Below are positions 32,240 through 42,900 of a DNA stretch of 64,000 bases, piece by piece. Location: the NCBI RefSeq assembly GCF_011045835.1, contig NZ_CP047349.1, positions 3,038,001 to 3,102,000 of the forward strand. Direction: 5' to 3'. The notes below the pieces were generated by a model. The model searched no databases and was not told where the DNA came from. It was given only the letters and a program-made list of their open reading frames with translations. Numbering within the stretch: position 1 is the stretch's first letter; every line of letters begins with the position of its first letter. Both the position numbers and the translations under genes were made by a program. The stretch is from Proteus terrae subsp. cibarius (GTDB lineage: Bacteria > Pseudomonadota > Gammaproteobacteria > Enterobacterales > Enterobacteriaceae).

Positions 32240-32350
32240 ATACTCTAAATAATTCAAGTCACAGCTAGGTGACAAGTGAATGAATCGCTAGGAGCATACA
32301 TAAGTATGTGACTAGTGCGAATGAACGCTGTGGCTTGAAGTATCATGAGT
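32240..32350. repeat. Dispersed hairpin repeat between csdE and tcdA
   Basis: A roughly 100-base element has near-perfect terminal inverted repeats (CAAGTCACAGC/GCTGTGGCTTG, one G-T pair) and a central palindrome (CATAC-ATAA-GTATG). Its ends read TACTCTAAATAATTC... and ...CTTGAAGTAT. It resembles a family of short intergenic hairpin repeats I recall from Photorhabdus, Serratia and Proteus genomes. Its right end runs into tcdA and encodes that protein's last residues. I see no ORF or transposase. Confidence 0.6.
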
Positions 32351-33148
32351 ACGTTGAGCTTTCGCTAGCATCTTCTTCAACGCATGAGATACCGCAATAA
32401 AACCAAACGACGCCGTTACCATCGTTACTGCACCAAATCCCGCAGAGCAATCCATGCGTTTTACACCATCTGCCGTACTTTTTGCCGCGCAAACCGTACC
32501 ATCACCTTGTGGGTAAACCAGTTGTTCTGTTGAAAAAACACAATCTATTCCTAATTTTCCTTTACTATTTTTTACGACATTAAAATCAGATTTCAAACGC
32601 TCTCTTAGTTTAGCAGCTAAAGGATCTTGAATTGTTTTAGCTAAATCAACCACTTGAATTTGTGTTGGATCGATTTGCCCTCCAGCACCACCTGTTGTGA
32701 TCACTGGAATTTTATAACGACGACAATAAGCTAATAACGCAGCTTTTGGTCTTACACTATCAATTGCATCGATGACATAGTCAAAGTTGTTATTCATCAT
32801 TTCAGCGACATTATCCACCGTGACAAAATCATCAACACTAGTCACTTTGCATTCTGGGTTAATTTCTAAAATACGCTGTTTCATCACTTCACATTTTGGT
32901 TGACCTACACTCTCTTTCAGCGCATGTATTTGCCGATTAGTGTTAGTCACACACACATCATCCATATCAATTAAGGTGATAGCACCAATACCACTGCGAG
33001 CTAGTGCTTCAGCAGCCCAACTGCCGACACCACCTATACCCACGACACAGATATGAGCCTGAGCAAAACAAGACAACGCTTTTTGCCCATAGAGTCGCCC
33101 TATTCCAGAAAAGCGTTGTAAATATGAATCTGATAATGAATTTTGCAT
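32312..33148 (-). CDS. tcdA: tRNA cyclic N6-threonylcarbamoyladenosine synthase TcdA (CsdL)
   Basis: TcdA uses ATP to cyclise t6A37 in tRNAs to ct6A and is linked to the CsdA-CsdE sulfur relay. It is an E1-like Rossmann protein: VVGIGGVGSWAAEALARSGIG is the nucleotide loop, followed by LIDMDDVCVTNTNRQIHAL and VIDAIDSVRPKAAL. I chose the internal Met (MQNSLSDSYLQRF, 278 aa) because the 19 upstream codons are unlike homologues. The C-terminal DTSSHSVHSH is encoded inside a repeat element and is foreign to the family. Confidence 0.92.
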   Translation of the reverse strand: MQNSLSDSYLQRFSGIGRLYGQKALSCFAQAHICVVGIGGVGSWAAEALARSGIGAITLIDMDDVCVTNTNRQIHALKESVGQPKCEVMKQRILEINPECKVTSVDDFVTVDNVAEMMNNNFDYVIDAIDSVRPKAALLAYCRRYKIPVITTGGAGGQIDPTQIQVVDLAKTIQDPLAAKLRERLKSDFNVVKNSKGKLGIDCVFSTEQLVYPQGDGTVCAAKSTADGVKRMDCSAGFGAVTMVTASFGFIAVSHALKKMLAKAQRTHDTSSHSVHSH

Positions 33149-33258
33149 AATGCGATAACAACCTAAATAACAGAAATAATCATGGCTATTAATATCAATA
33201 GCCATGTCGTTTGCATAATTTTACCGTTAATAACGAACAGATAAAGAGTAAATCGTTT

Positions 33259-34353
33259 TTATAACGAAGGGTTTAATGAGTTAAGCTGTGATTTTTTTAA
33301 TACCCAAACACGTCCATAATGATTATAAAAACCTGCCATATGACCGGCATCTTTACCAATTCCATGATAAATATCGAAATGGTGCCCTTTAATTGCACCA
33401 CCTACATCTAATGCCACCATTAAACGCATTTGATATTCACCTGTAAAATTACCTGCATTATCAAGTACAGGAATTTCAGCCAGTAACACCGTTCCTGCTG
33501 GAATAATACTTCTATCTGAAGCCACAGAGGCAAGTGCAACAAGTGGGATAGCACTAGCACCTCTAACGGGTGTAAAAGGCTCTGGTTTGAAAAAAACAAA
33601 TGACGGGTTTTCTTCTAATAATTTCCTTACTTCAGCATCATTGTGCTTATCAGCCCAATCTCTAATAGCGAGCATAGACATATCTTTTCTTTCTACTTCA
33701 CCATTATCAATAAGCACTTTTCCAATACTACGGTAAGGATGCCCGTTTTTCCCTGCATAACCAAAGAAAGTTAAAGGTTTACCATCACCAAAATCAACAT
33801 AGCCGCTTCCCTGAACTTCCATCATAAAATTATCCATAATCGAGTTACTGTAAGCTGCAATTAAAGATTGGCTTAATGCACCATTATAAATAGCAGCACG
33901 GGAAGGCAATTTTGAACGACTGTTTGCTGGCATTTTATAAAGAGGATATTGAAACTCACCTTGTGGCGTTAAACGAGCTTCAAGAACAGGAGTGTAATAT
34001 CCCGTAAATTGAACATTTCCGTACTTATCAACCCCTTCCATTTGAAATGCAGAAATATTGAATCGACGTAATTGGCGTGTATCTGCACCAGAGCGTATCC
34101 AATTTTCGACCGCCTGATAAGTCTCTTTATTGCTATTATACAAACGAGATGATGTTTGGTTTATCTGACTTACTTGTTGTAAGTAATCAGGGCCATTAAT
34201 AGGTGTACCTTGTGTATTTGGCGAACTTACCTCAATAAGATCTTGCTTAAGCTTTCCATCTTTATACTGTTGCCCTTGCTCTGTTGGACGATGACATCCA
34301 GTCAAGGCAAGCGCTAACATACCTAAAATTAACGATTTTCGCCAAGTAACCAT
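33259..34353 (-). CDS. mltA: Membrane-bound lytic murein transglycosylase A
   Basis: MltA is an outer-membrane lipoprotein that cleaves peptidoglycan to 1,6-anhydromuropeptides. The lipobox LALTGC puts the lipidated Cys at about residue 19. The MltA domain covers about 100-260, and the C-terminal 3D domain carries VALDVGGAIKGHHFDIYHG with the conserved aspartates. At 364 aa it matches the family. It lies between tcdA and the initiator tRNA genes, as in E. coli. Confidence 0.95.
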   Translation of the reverse strand: MVTWRKSLILGMLALALTGCHRPTEQGQQYKDGKLKQDLIEVSSPNTQGTPINGPDYLQQVSQINQTSSRLYNSNKETYQAVENWIRSGADTRQLRRFNISAFQMEGVDKYGNVQFTGYYTPVLEARLTPQGEFQYPLYKMPANSRSKLPSRAAIYNGALSQSLIAAYSNSIMDNFMMEVQGSGYVDFGDGKPLTFFGYAGKNGHPYRSIGKVLIDNGEVERKDMSMLAIRDWADKHNDAEVRKLLEENPSFVFFKPEPFTPVRGASAIPLVALASVASDRSIIPAGTVLLAEIPVLDNAGNFTGEYQMRLMVALDVGGAIKGHHFDIYHGIGKDAGHMAGFYNHYGRVWVLKKSQLNSLNPSL

Positions 34354-34493
34354 TTTTGACCCACTTAATGACTAAATTTGAGTATTGATTTTGACTTAGA
34401 AAGATACCAAAGCAAAATCAATAAAGATATGAATATACCGATTGCTAAAGGTTTTCTATTATCACCCAATCAATATGACTTTTAAACATCAAG

Positions 34494-34529
34494 TATATAT
34501 TCTAAATACCTTGAAGTAGGACGTGTATA
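34494..34529. repeat. Probable deletion scar of the dispersed hairpin repeat
   Basis: The left end of the repeat (TATATTCTAAATA) is joined directly to a right end (CTTGAAGTAGGACGTGTATA). The same end sequences flank the full copy near 32.3 kb, but the hairpin body is absent here. It lies between mltA and the tRNA promoter. Confidence 0.4.
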
Positions 34530-34604
34530 ACTGCCTAAATTTACACCTTGATGTGTTATTTCTGACCGTTTTTAAAAGAAAACTGTAAAAATTTCATAAA
34601 AAAC

Positions 34605-34632
34605 TTGCAACTCGGCAGATCCTGAGTATAGT
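34605..34632 (+). promoter_or_regulatory. Promoter of the initiator tRNA operon
   Basis: A -35 TTGCAA and a -10 TATAGT are spaced by 16 bases, followed by a GC-rich discriminator (GCCCCTC). Such discriminators are typical of stable-RNA promoters under stringent control. The first tRNA begins 16 bases after the -10. Confidence 0.75.
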
Positions 34633-34647
34633 GCCCCTCTGTGGAGA

Positions 34648-34724
<77 letters not shown>

Positions 34725-34754
34725 ATTCACAAAGCAGTAAGTTATAGTATCAGT

Positions 34755-34831
<77 letters not shown>

Positions 34832-34853
34832 ATTCTATAAACAACAATTCAGT

Positions 34854-34930
<77 letters not shown>

Positions 34931-35082
34931 ATTTCTCTTCAAGATTTCCTCTTATTTTTACTTTCTCTCTTAATTCACAAACCTAATCGTATCAATCATA
35001 GATTTATTACATTAAATTTCTGTTATCTCAATAACGCATTGTATTAGATAGATTTATTGTGCTGAAAATGCAATAAGAGACT

Positions 35083-35117
35083 CCAATAGAAAGCGAATGA
35101 TCTTGGCTTTCTATTGG
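35083..35117 (-). terminator. Stem-loop between the tRNA operon and amiC
   Basis: A perfect 12-bp stem (CCAATAGAAAGC/GCTTTCTATTGG) with an 11-base loop lies about 30 bases after the amiC stop. The T-run is weak on both strands; it may end amiC or the tRNA transcript. The remaining bases from 34931 to 35082 show nothing else. Confidence 0.5.
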
Positions 35118-35144
35118 AATATAAGAAAAAGGTATAGGAAGAAA

Positions 35145-36407
35145 TTAGCTACGATCAGCTAGCGTTAATTCACCGCCATTAGCAAAATAAGCTTTGATCC
35201 CTTTGAAAATAGACTCTGCGATCTGTTGCTGGAATTTAGCAGTTTTTAGCTTTTTCTCTTCTTCAATATTACTGATAAAAGCCGTTTCTACTAAGATAGA
35301 AGGGATCTCAGGAGCTTTTAATACCGCAAAACCTGCCTGATCGACTTTATTTTTATGCAGTTTATTAATCCCACCCAATAGCTTCAGCACTTCACTACCA
35401 AATTTTAGGCTATCATTAATAGTCGCAGTTTGTACGAGATCGAGCATTGCATGGTCTACATAGCGATCGCCACTTTTACTCACCCCACCAATTAAGTCAG
35501 CCTCATTTTGTGTTTGAGCGAGATAGCGTGCCGTGTTACTGGTTGCGCCCGTTTTTGATAATGCAAAAACAGAAGAACCTCTTGCAGAGCGGTTTGTAAA
35601 TGCATCAGCATGAATAGAGACAAATAAATCTGCCTGCATTTTTCTCGCTTTAGCAACACGTACTGTCAATGGAATAAACACATCTTCATTACGTGTCATA
35701 TACGCCTTCATTTTGGCGTCTTTATCAATGAGCGTTCTTAAGCGACGAGCAATTTGTAAAACCACATCTTTTTCACGTGTTTTATATTTACCAATTGCGC
35801 CCGGATCCTCACCACCATGTCCCGGATCGATCATGATAATAATAGGTCTATCTCGCCCTGCTCTGCCTGGTTTGCGTGTGTCGGTTTGTGCCGGTACAGC
35901 TTGTTGTAAATCACCGTCATTATATTCACGCAATAGCGCTAAAAGAGGATCTTCTTCCGTGTCAGCGCCGTGGCTTGGGTAGAAATCTAACACCAAACGG
36001 TTTTTAAATTCAGCCACAGGTTTAAGTGTAAACATTTGTGGTTGTACAGGTGTTTTTATTTCAAATACCAGTCGTACTGTTTTAGGTGTATTTTGACCAA
36101 CGCGAATAAGCTTTAAATACGGATCGCTAGTCTGAACCTGATTAGCGATACCTTTCAGCACGCTATTAAGTTGGATACCTTCTAAATCCACTACAATACG
36201 TTCTGGGTTTGATAGTGCAAACTGACGATATTTCAACGGCGTACTGGATTCTATAGTCACGCGAGTATAAGTCGAGGCAGGCCAAACCCTCACAGCAACA
36301 ATAGATGCTGTGGCAGCAAGGCCAACAGGACTAACACTTAACAATAATAACGCGCCAATTCCTTTAACAAGACGACGACGAGTTTGATTGTGCTCAGAAT
36401 GACTCAT
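35145..36407 (-). CDS. amiC: N-acetylmuramoyl-L-alanine amidase AmiC
   Basis: AmiC is a periplasmic zinc amidase that splits septal peptidoglycan during cell separation after activation by NlpD. The N-terminus is a Tat signal ([19 protein letters not shown]). An AMIN domain (about 35-150) targets the septum. The amidase_3 domain (about 190-410) has [23 protein letters not shown] and [10 protein letters not shown] with the zinc and catalytic residues. It is 420 aa long and divergent from argA. Confidence 0.95.
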   Translation of the reverse strand: MSHSEHNQTRRRLVKGIGALLLLSVSPVGLAATASIVAVRVWPASTYTRVTIESSTPLKYRQFALSNPERIVVDLEGIQLNSVLKGIANQVQTSDPYLKLIRVGQNTPKTVRLVFEIKTPVQPQMFTLKPVAEFKNRLVLDFYPSHGADTEEDPLLALLREYNDGDLQQAVPAQTDTRKPGRAGRDRPIIIMIDPGHGGEDPGAIGKYKTREKDVVLQIARRLRTLIDKDAKMKAYMTRNEDVFIPLTVRVAKARKMQADLFVSIHADAFTNRSARGSSVFALSKTGATSNTARYLAQTQNEADLIGGVSKSGDRYVDHAMLDLVQTATINDSLKFGSEVLKLLGGINKLHKNKVDQAGFAVLKAPEIPSILVETAFISNIEEEKKLKTAKFQQQIAESIFKGIKAYFANGGELTLADRS

Positions 36408-36596
36408 GAAAATATTCCAAAAAAACGATTAACGTCAATAAACTCTAAAAAGAGATAAAAAAAGTTAAGAACAAAAAACTTTACCCAATCCACTCTTCAC
36501 TGTCACTTAAAAACAGCACAATTACTCACTTTTACACGAATATTCTGCCTTCAGGGAAAACAATAAGATAGGATTTTACTTGCCATTCCTCCCCAA

Positions 36597-36635
36597 AAAG
36601 AATAAAAATACATTAAATGCGAATAAAAATTCACT
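36597..36635 (+). promoter_or_regulatory. ArgR operator (two ARG boxes) of argA
   Basis: Two 18-bp ARG boxes separated by exactly 3 bp lie just upstream of the argA start. The first core is GAATAAAAATACA and the second GAATAAAAATTCA. The spacing is the one used by hexameric ArgR, so arginine should repress argA here. Confidence 0.75.
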
Positions 36636-36647
36636 TGAGAGGGTTTT

Positions 36648-37982
36648 ATGAAAGAGCGTAGCACCGAATTGGTCGATGGATTCCGCCACTCGGTTCCGTA
36701 TATTAATGCACATAGAGGCAAGACGTTTGTCATTATGTTGGGTGGCGAAGCCATTGCTCACGAAAACTTCCCATCTATCATTAATGATATTGGGTTGTTA
36801 CACAGCCTAGGTATTCGTTTAGTAGTTGTTTATGGTGCTCGTCCACAAATAGATACGGCTCTTGAAGTGCAAAAGGTATCTCCGATTTATCATAAATATA
36901 CGCGCATCACAGATAGCAAAACCCTGGAAATTGTTAAACAAGCTGCGGGCACATTGCAACTCGATATTACGGCTCGCCTATCAATGAGTTTAAGCAACAC
37001 GCCATTACAAGGTGCACATATTAATGTTGTTAGTGGTAACTTTGTTATCGCACAACCATTAGGGGTTGATGATGGTATTGATTATTGTCATAGCGGAAAA
37101 ATCCGTCGTATCGATGAAGAAGCTATCCATCGCCAATTAGACAGTAATGCCATTGTATTAATTGGCCCAGTTGCGGTATCTGTGACAGGTGAAAGCTTTA
37201 ATCTCACTTCAGAAGAAGTAGCAACACAGCTTGCGATAAAGCTTAAAGCACAAAAAATAATTGGTTTTTGTTCATTCCAAGGTGTTGTCGATGAAGAAGG
37301 ACACATTGTTTCTGAACTATTACCTAACCAAGCCGAAGATAAAATTCGAGAGCTACAAACGGAAGGTGATTACCACTCAGGTACAGTAAGATTCTTACGG
37401 GGAGCAGTTAAAGCCTGCCGTCGTGGTGTAGAGCGCAGCCACTTACTAAGTTATCAATCTGATGGTGCTCTTATTCAAGAATTATTCTCTCGTGATGGTA
37501 TTGGTACTCAAATCGTCATGGAGAGTGCAGAGAAAGTTCGTAGAGCGAATATTAATGATATTGGTGGCATACTCGAACTTATTCGCCCATTAGAACAACA
37601 AGGTATTTTAGTCAGACGTTCAAGAGAGCAATTGGAAGTTGAAATTGACCAATTCACCATTATTGAACGCGATAATATGACTATTGCATGCGCAGCACTC
37701 TATCCTTATCCATCAGAAAAAATTGGTGAAATGGCTTGTGTCGCAGTACACCCCGATTATCGCAGCTCTTGTCGTGGTGAAGTTTTACTACAACGTATTT
37801 CAGCTCATGCTAAGCAATTAGGGTTAGAAAAGCTGTTTGTTTTAACAACTCGCAGCATACACTGGTTTCAAGAAAAAGGATTTGAACCAGCTGAAATAGA
37901 TAAGCTACCGATTGAAAAACAAGCACTTTATAATTACCAACGCCGTTCTAAAATTTTGATTTTAGATTTACATAAAGAGTAA
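36648..37982 (+). CDS. argA: Amino-acid N-acetyltransferase (N-acetylglutamate synthase) ArgA
   Basis: ArgA acetylates glutamate with acetyl-CoA, the first step of arginine synthesis, and is feedback-inhibited by arginine. The N-terminal amino-acid-kinase-like domain (about 1-290) has [16 protein letters not shown] and [11 protein letters not shown]. The C-terminal GNAT domain (about 300-440) has [20 protein letters not shown] for CoA binding. At 444 aa it is full length. GAGAGGG precedes the ATG. Confidence 0.95.
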   Translation: MKERSTELVDGFRHSVPYINAHRGKTFVIMLGGEAIAHENFPSIINDIGLLHSLGIRLVVVYGARPQIDTALEVQKVSPIYHKYTRITDSKTLEIVKQAAGTLQLDITARLSMSLSNTPLQGAHINVVSGNFVIAQPLGVDDGIDYCHSGKIRRIDEEAIHRQLDSNAIVLIGPVAVSVTGESFNLTSEEVATQLAIKLKAQKIIGFCSFQGVVDEEGHIVSELLPNQAEDKIRELQTEGDYHSGTVRFLRGAVKACRRGVERSHLLSYQSDGALIQELFSRDGIGTQIVMESAEKVRRANINDIGGILELIRPLEQQGILVRRSREQLEVEIDQFTIIERDNMTIACAALYPYPSEKIGEMACVAVHPDYRSSCRGEVLLQRISAHAKQLGLEKLFVLTTRSIHWFQEKGFEPAEIDKLPIEKQALYNYQRRSKILILDLHKE

Positions 37983-37993
37983 TTACCAAATAT

Positions 37994-38037
37994 AAAAAAG
38001 ACAGGTATCCCTCTCAATGCCTGTCTTTTATTATTTT
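37994..38037. terminator. Intrinsic terminator between argA and recD
   Basis: A 10-bp stem (AAAAGACAGG/CCTGTCTTTT) with a 14-base loop is followed by T-rich sequence on the plus strand and preceded by an A-run, so it may serve both convergent genes. Confidence 0.75.
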
Positions 38038-38054
38038 TCATTATTAACTAATGG

Positions 38055-39965
38055 CTAATAACGTAATTTATCAATTAATCCACTTCGACGCTGAATACGC
38101 GTTTGTATTGCCATTCTCACCATCGACTCCGAGGCATAAAGAGAAAGCTTCTGTTTAGCCCGTGTTAATGCGGTATATAACAATTCACGACTAACAACAG
38201 GTGAAAATTTATCGGGCAATACTAGCGCTGTATGAGTAAATTCAGAACCTTGTGATTTATGCACTGTCATTACATACGCAGTTTCATGTTGTGGTAACCG
38301 ACTAGGTTGGATTGCTTTCAATTTTCCATCAGGTAGTTGGAAAAAAGCTTTCATTTCACCTTCATCATTATTGAGCATAATGCCAATATCACCATTAAAC
38401 AGACCTAGCGTACTGTCATTTCGTTGGATCATAATCGGGCGTCCAATATAATCACTTTGATAACTATTTGTAGGACGGCGGATCAATCGCTGGCGGTGCA
38501 ATAGCATTTCAATTCTGTCATTTAAACCACTCACACCAAAAGGGCCATCCCTTCGCGCGCACAATAAACGGTATTGGTTAAATGCATTAAGAATAATATC
38601 AGGTGACGCTTTTTTAGAAACTAAAGTGAGATACTCTCGATAAGCGTTAACGGCATCTTGTATCATTAGTAAATAGCTTTCTTTGGATTCTAAAGCAATA
38701 AAGCTCACATCTTGAGGCTCTAATGCCATTTCAAGCTGTTGTGGGCTAACCTCTGCTTTTTTCAACAACGCAATGGCTGTTTTGGTCTGTCCTTTATTAA
38801 CCGCAAAAGCAAGTTGTCCTATCCCTGAATCCTCACCAAAGCGGTAGCTTTTTCGTAGCAGACACAGAGAATCACTAACGACAGAAACTGGTGTTTGAGA
38901 GACAGGAATGATATCGGTAGATTTAGCCAACTCACCTTGGGTTAAGTGGTTAATCTGATCAAATCTCTTTTGACTAAAACCATCTTCAGAAAAACGGCAA
39001 ATATCACCTAATACAGCGCCCGCTTCAACAGAAGCAAGTTGGTCTTTATCACCTAAGAAAATAACGTGACATTTTGGTGGAAGTGCATCAATCAATCGCG
39101 CCATCATAGGTAAATCAACCATTGATGCTTCATCAACCACTAAAATATCAAGCTGCAATGGATTATCTTTATGATAACGCACTTGCTGGCTTTCAGGTTG
39201 AGCGCCTAATAAACGATGAATAGTTTGTGCCTGCTTTGGCATCCATTTATTTTCTTCTTCGCTTAAATTAAGTTGTGCCAGCGCGTTACCTAAAGATTCA
39301 GTTAATCTCGCGGCGGCTTTACCTGTAGGAGCCGCTAATTGAATAATCGGCTTTTCATTCGATGTGAGCATCACAAAAGCTGCTAAAATTTTAGCTACTG
39401 TTGTGGTTTTCCCCGTTCCTGGACCTCCAGAAATAATAGAGATAGGGCTTGTGATAGCAACACTCGCGGCCACTTTTTGCCAATTTGTTTCTTGGCTTTT
39501 TTTCGTTGTTGGAAAAAGTTGGGTGAGTACTTTAATTAATTCATTCTCATCAATATCAACAATGGCATGCTCTTGCCTAAAAAACTGAGCAACTTTCTCT
39601 TCATAGCTCCACATTCTTTGTAAATAAAGAAGTTCATTATCTAAAATAATGGGGGAAGGAGAATCATCGCTACTTTGATGAACACAATGACAATGAGTCA
39701 ATTCTTCTACTATTTTTTTAGCAGAAGGCTTACCCATTTTTTGCCAAACTTCTTGTGCAAACTCCTTTTGCCTACCATCAAACAGTTGATCTTTTTGAAT
39801 AATACTCAATGGTAAACAAACATGACCCGCTCCAGTTTGAGCACTCAAATAAGCAAATACAAACAGTAAAATAGGGTTTTCATCTTCCACCAGCATTTGT
39901 GCAAATCGAAGATCTAAAGGCCGTAATAAGTTTTGTGTAATCGCTTGTTCTAATAGTTTGATCAT
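38055..39965 (-). CDS. recD: Exodeoxyribonuclease V subunit alpha, RecD
   Basis: RecD is the fast 5'-3' helicase subunit of RecBCD, which processes double-strand breaks. Walker A is ISGGPGTGKTTTVAK (about 175-190), Walker B LDILVVDEASMVD (about 270). Later SF1B motifs include FLGDKDQLASVEAGAVLGDI and the C-terminal AYVMTVHKSQGSEF and LLYTALTRAKQ. At 636 aa it is slightly longer than E. coli RecD. It starts 2 bases after the recB stop. Confidence 0.95.
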   Translation of the reverse strand: MIKLLEQAITQNLLRPLDLRFAQMLVEDENPILLFVFAYLSAQTGAGHVCLPLSIIQKDQLFDGRQKEFAQEVWQKMGKPSAKKIVEELTHCHCVHQSSDDSPSPIILDNELLYLQRMWSYEEKVAQFFRQEHAIVDIDENELIKVLTQLFPTTKKSQETNWQKVAASVAITSPISIISGGPGTGKTTTVAKILAAFVMLTSNEKPIIQLAAPTGKAAARLTESLGNALAQLNLSEEENKWMPKQAQTIHRLLGAQPESQQVRYHKDNPLQLDILVVDEASMVDLPMMARLIDALPPKCHVIFLGDKDQLASVEAGAVLGDICRFSEDGFSQKRFDQINHLTQGELAKSTDIIPVSQTPVSVVSDSLCLLRKSYRFGEDSGIGQLAFAVNKGQTKTAIALLKKAEVSPQQLEMALEPQDVSFIALESKESYLLMIQDAVNAYREYLTLVSKKASPDIILNAFNQYRLLCARRDGPFGVSGLNDRIEMLLHRQRLIRRPTNSYQSDYIGRPIMIQRNDSTLGLFNGDIGIMLNNDEGEMKAFFQLPDGKLKAIQPSRLPQHETAYVMTVHKSQGSEFTHTALVLPDKFSPVVSRELLYTALTRAKQKLSLYASESMVRMAIQTRIQRRSGLIDKLRY

Positions 39966-39967
39966 TT

Positions 39968-42900
39968 TTATTTCTCACTGACTACATCGAGTTTGCTACT
40001 TTTACCTGCAAATAGTGAATCTAGTGCCAAAACAAAAGCTTCATCGGGTAAATAGGCATAAACTCCATTTCCGGGATGTGCTTTGTCTATACCACGTAAG
40101 AAGAGGTAATAAATCCCACCAAAGTGGCTTTGGTAATCATAATCAGGGATGCGCTGTTGTAAAAAACGATGTAACGCTAAGGTATAGAGTTGATATTGCA
40201 AGTCGTAGCGATGATCCATCATTGCATTCATCATCGCTTCTTGTGTGTAATCCTCACTCGATTCACCTAGCCAGTTCGATTTATAATCCACAACATAATA
40301 TTTACCCTCCCAAGAAAAGACTAAGTCAATAAAGCCTTTAAGCATTCCTTCTACTTGTTGAAATTGCAAAGCTGGGCAACGTTTTGATAGAGGATCAAAC
40401 TGGCTAATTAATTGAGTCAATTGGGCTGATGATACCTCTTTCTCAATAGGTAAATAGAATTGTAATTCATCAAGTTGTTGTGATTTTGGGATATCAGCGA
40501 GACACAATCCTTGGGTATTAAGAGGTGTATGAAACAGAGTTTCCATCCATGAAACTAAAAGAGGAGCCCACTTTTCATCAAAACCTTGGGCAGTCAATTG
40601 TCCTTGCATCCACAGTTCATCAATAGGCTGTGAAAAATCTAATACTTCCAGCAAACTGTGTAAGAACGTTCCTGCTACTGCACCACGAGGGAAATGATGA
40701 ATCGAATTTTCATCAACCTCTCCTTGTTGCTTCTCACCTTTAGCATCCGTATCAAGCCCCGGTGCGATAGATTGTACCAAGGCCTCAATATCACCTAAGT
40801 CAAAATGATAACTACGATTTGAATGTTGATAGGTTAATCCTGAATAACTCGTTATACGCCAGTTATCATGGATCTGGCGTTTAAATATTGCGGCCTCAAG
40901 TTTTGTTTCAGCCATTAATTGGGGCTGATAACGATGTGCAGACATATTATCAAGCGTTGTTACACTGATATTATCATCTAATAAAGCATGGATTGATTGA
41001 TGCAATAATTCACTATTACCTTCTTCGCCTTGCTGTAATAAATACCCTAAAGCATTTTTATGCAGATCGGTAAGCCCTGACTTACGTTTTGTCCCCTTAA
41101 CAAGAGGAGCAACACCAACATAACAGCAGAATTTTGATCGTGTTAATGCTACATAAAGTAAGCGTAAATCTTCAGCTAAGCGCTCTTCATCCGCTAAGCG
41201 CAAACTTTCAGGTCGGCTAAAAATATCTAATTTTGCGTAAAATTTCTCTCTATCATGATAAAGCGCCCCTTTCTGCTCTTGATAATTACATGCAAAAGGT
41301 AAGCAAACGATAGGATATTCAAGGCCTTTAGATTTATGGATAGTACAAATTCGCACAAGATTTCGGTCACTTTCCAAACGCATTTGTTGGCTTTCAGACT
41401 GCGCATCGGGATGAGAAATTTGTTGTGCTAACCAACGAATAAGGGCGTGTTCACTATCAAGTTGTAATGATGTTTCTTGTAATAATTCACCAATATGCAT
41501 GATATCTGTAAGCCGACGCTCACCATCAATACTTACAAGTAAATTTTCTGCAATTTGATTATCCATCATGATCTTACGCAACATGGGTAAAACGCCACGC
41601 TTTTGCCATAGTACATAATAATCAGCAAATTTCTCTACGTAGCTATTCCAGCGCGCCTCACTGCAATTCAGATCATCAATTTGCTTTGCGCTAAAACCAA
41701 ACAATCGGCTGGCTAAAGATGCCCTTAATACACGTTCTTTCTCTGGTGTTACAACTGCTTGTAATAACCAAAGTAGATCTTTAGCTTCATTGGTTTCAAA
41801 TACACTTTCACGATTGGATAAAAACACCGATTGTATTGAAAGCAAATTCAGTGCGTCACGAATAAGTACTGCTTCTCGACGACTACGCACTAACACCATA
41901 ATATCAGCAGATGTAACCGATTTTTTTGTACCTTGTTCAATCAGCCAAGCTTGTTGCTGATCCCCTGCTGATAACCAATCACGAATTTGTGCAGCACATT
42001 GTGCCGCCATGATTTGCTCGTAATTTCCCGTAGAAACACTTTCACCTTCAGCAAGCCAAAAATTAAAAGGAGGGATCGGTTTATCATGGTAAATAAACGC
42101 CATATCTTGATTTTTTTCAGCTGAATTTACTTCTATAAAGGGAATATGCTCAAATAAAAATGGGGCATTGGAACGTATAAAAAGCTTGTTAACAGCATTC
42201 ACCATACCCGGTGCAGAGCGCCAGTTAGTGTTTAATGTGTAGTGATGAGATGTCTGCTTTCTAGCTTGAATATAAGTAAAAATATCCGCACCACGAAAAG
42301 CATAAATTGCCTGTTTGGGATCACCGATAAACAACAAACCGCTGTTTTCATGCTCACCATAAATAGCATCAAAAATACGATATTGTTGTGGATCTGTATC
42401 TTGGAATTCATCAATCATTGCAACTGGATAGCGTTCACGAATGGCTTGCGCTAAAGCTTCACCACCTTCACGTTTCAATGCTCTATCTAAACGTGTTAAT
42501 AAATCATCGAACCCCATTTCGCCACGACGCATTTTCTCATTTTCAATACCTTGGCGTATTTCAGGGATCGCGTTGACCAAAATAACATCACGCAAAGTTA
42601 GGCTCTGCTTTGTTAATCGTTCAATTTCAACAAAAAGAATATGCTCTGGTGCTGGGCCTTTAGTGGCCTTCTCATTCAATGTTTCTTGAGAAAAACGAAC
42701 TAAACAATCAGGTAATTGATAGCTTTTCGTTTCTAGTGTTGACGCCCACAAAGTGATTTCTTCAATCCATTTAGGTAAGAAACGACTACTGTAACTACGT
42801 TTATCAACACCTGAAGCGGTTATCCATGCTTCAACTTCATGATGATGTTCATTCCAACGAGTTTTAACGTTATTAATTGCTTCGATAACCGCTTGATGAC

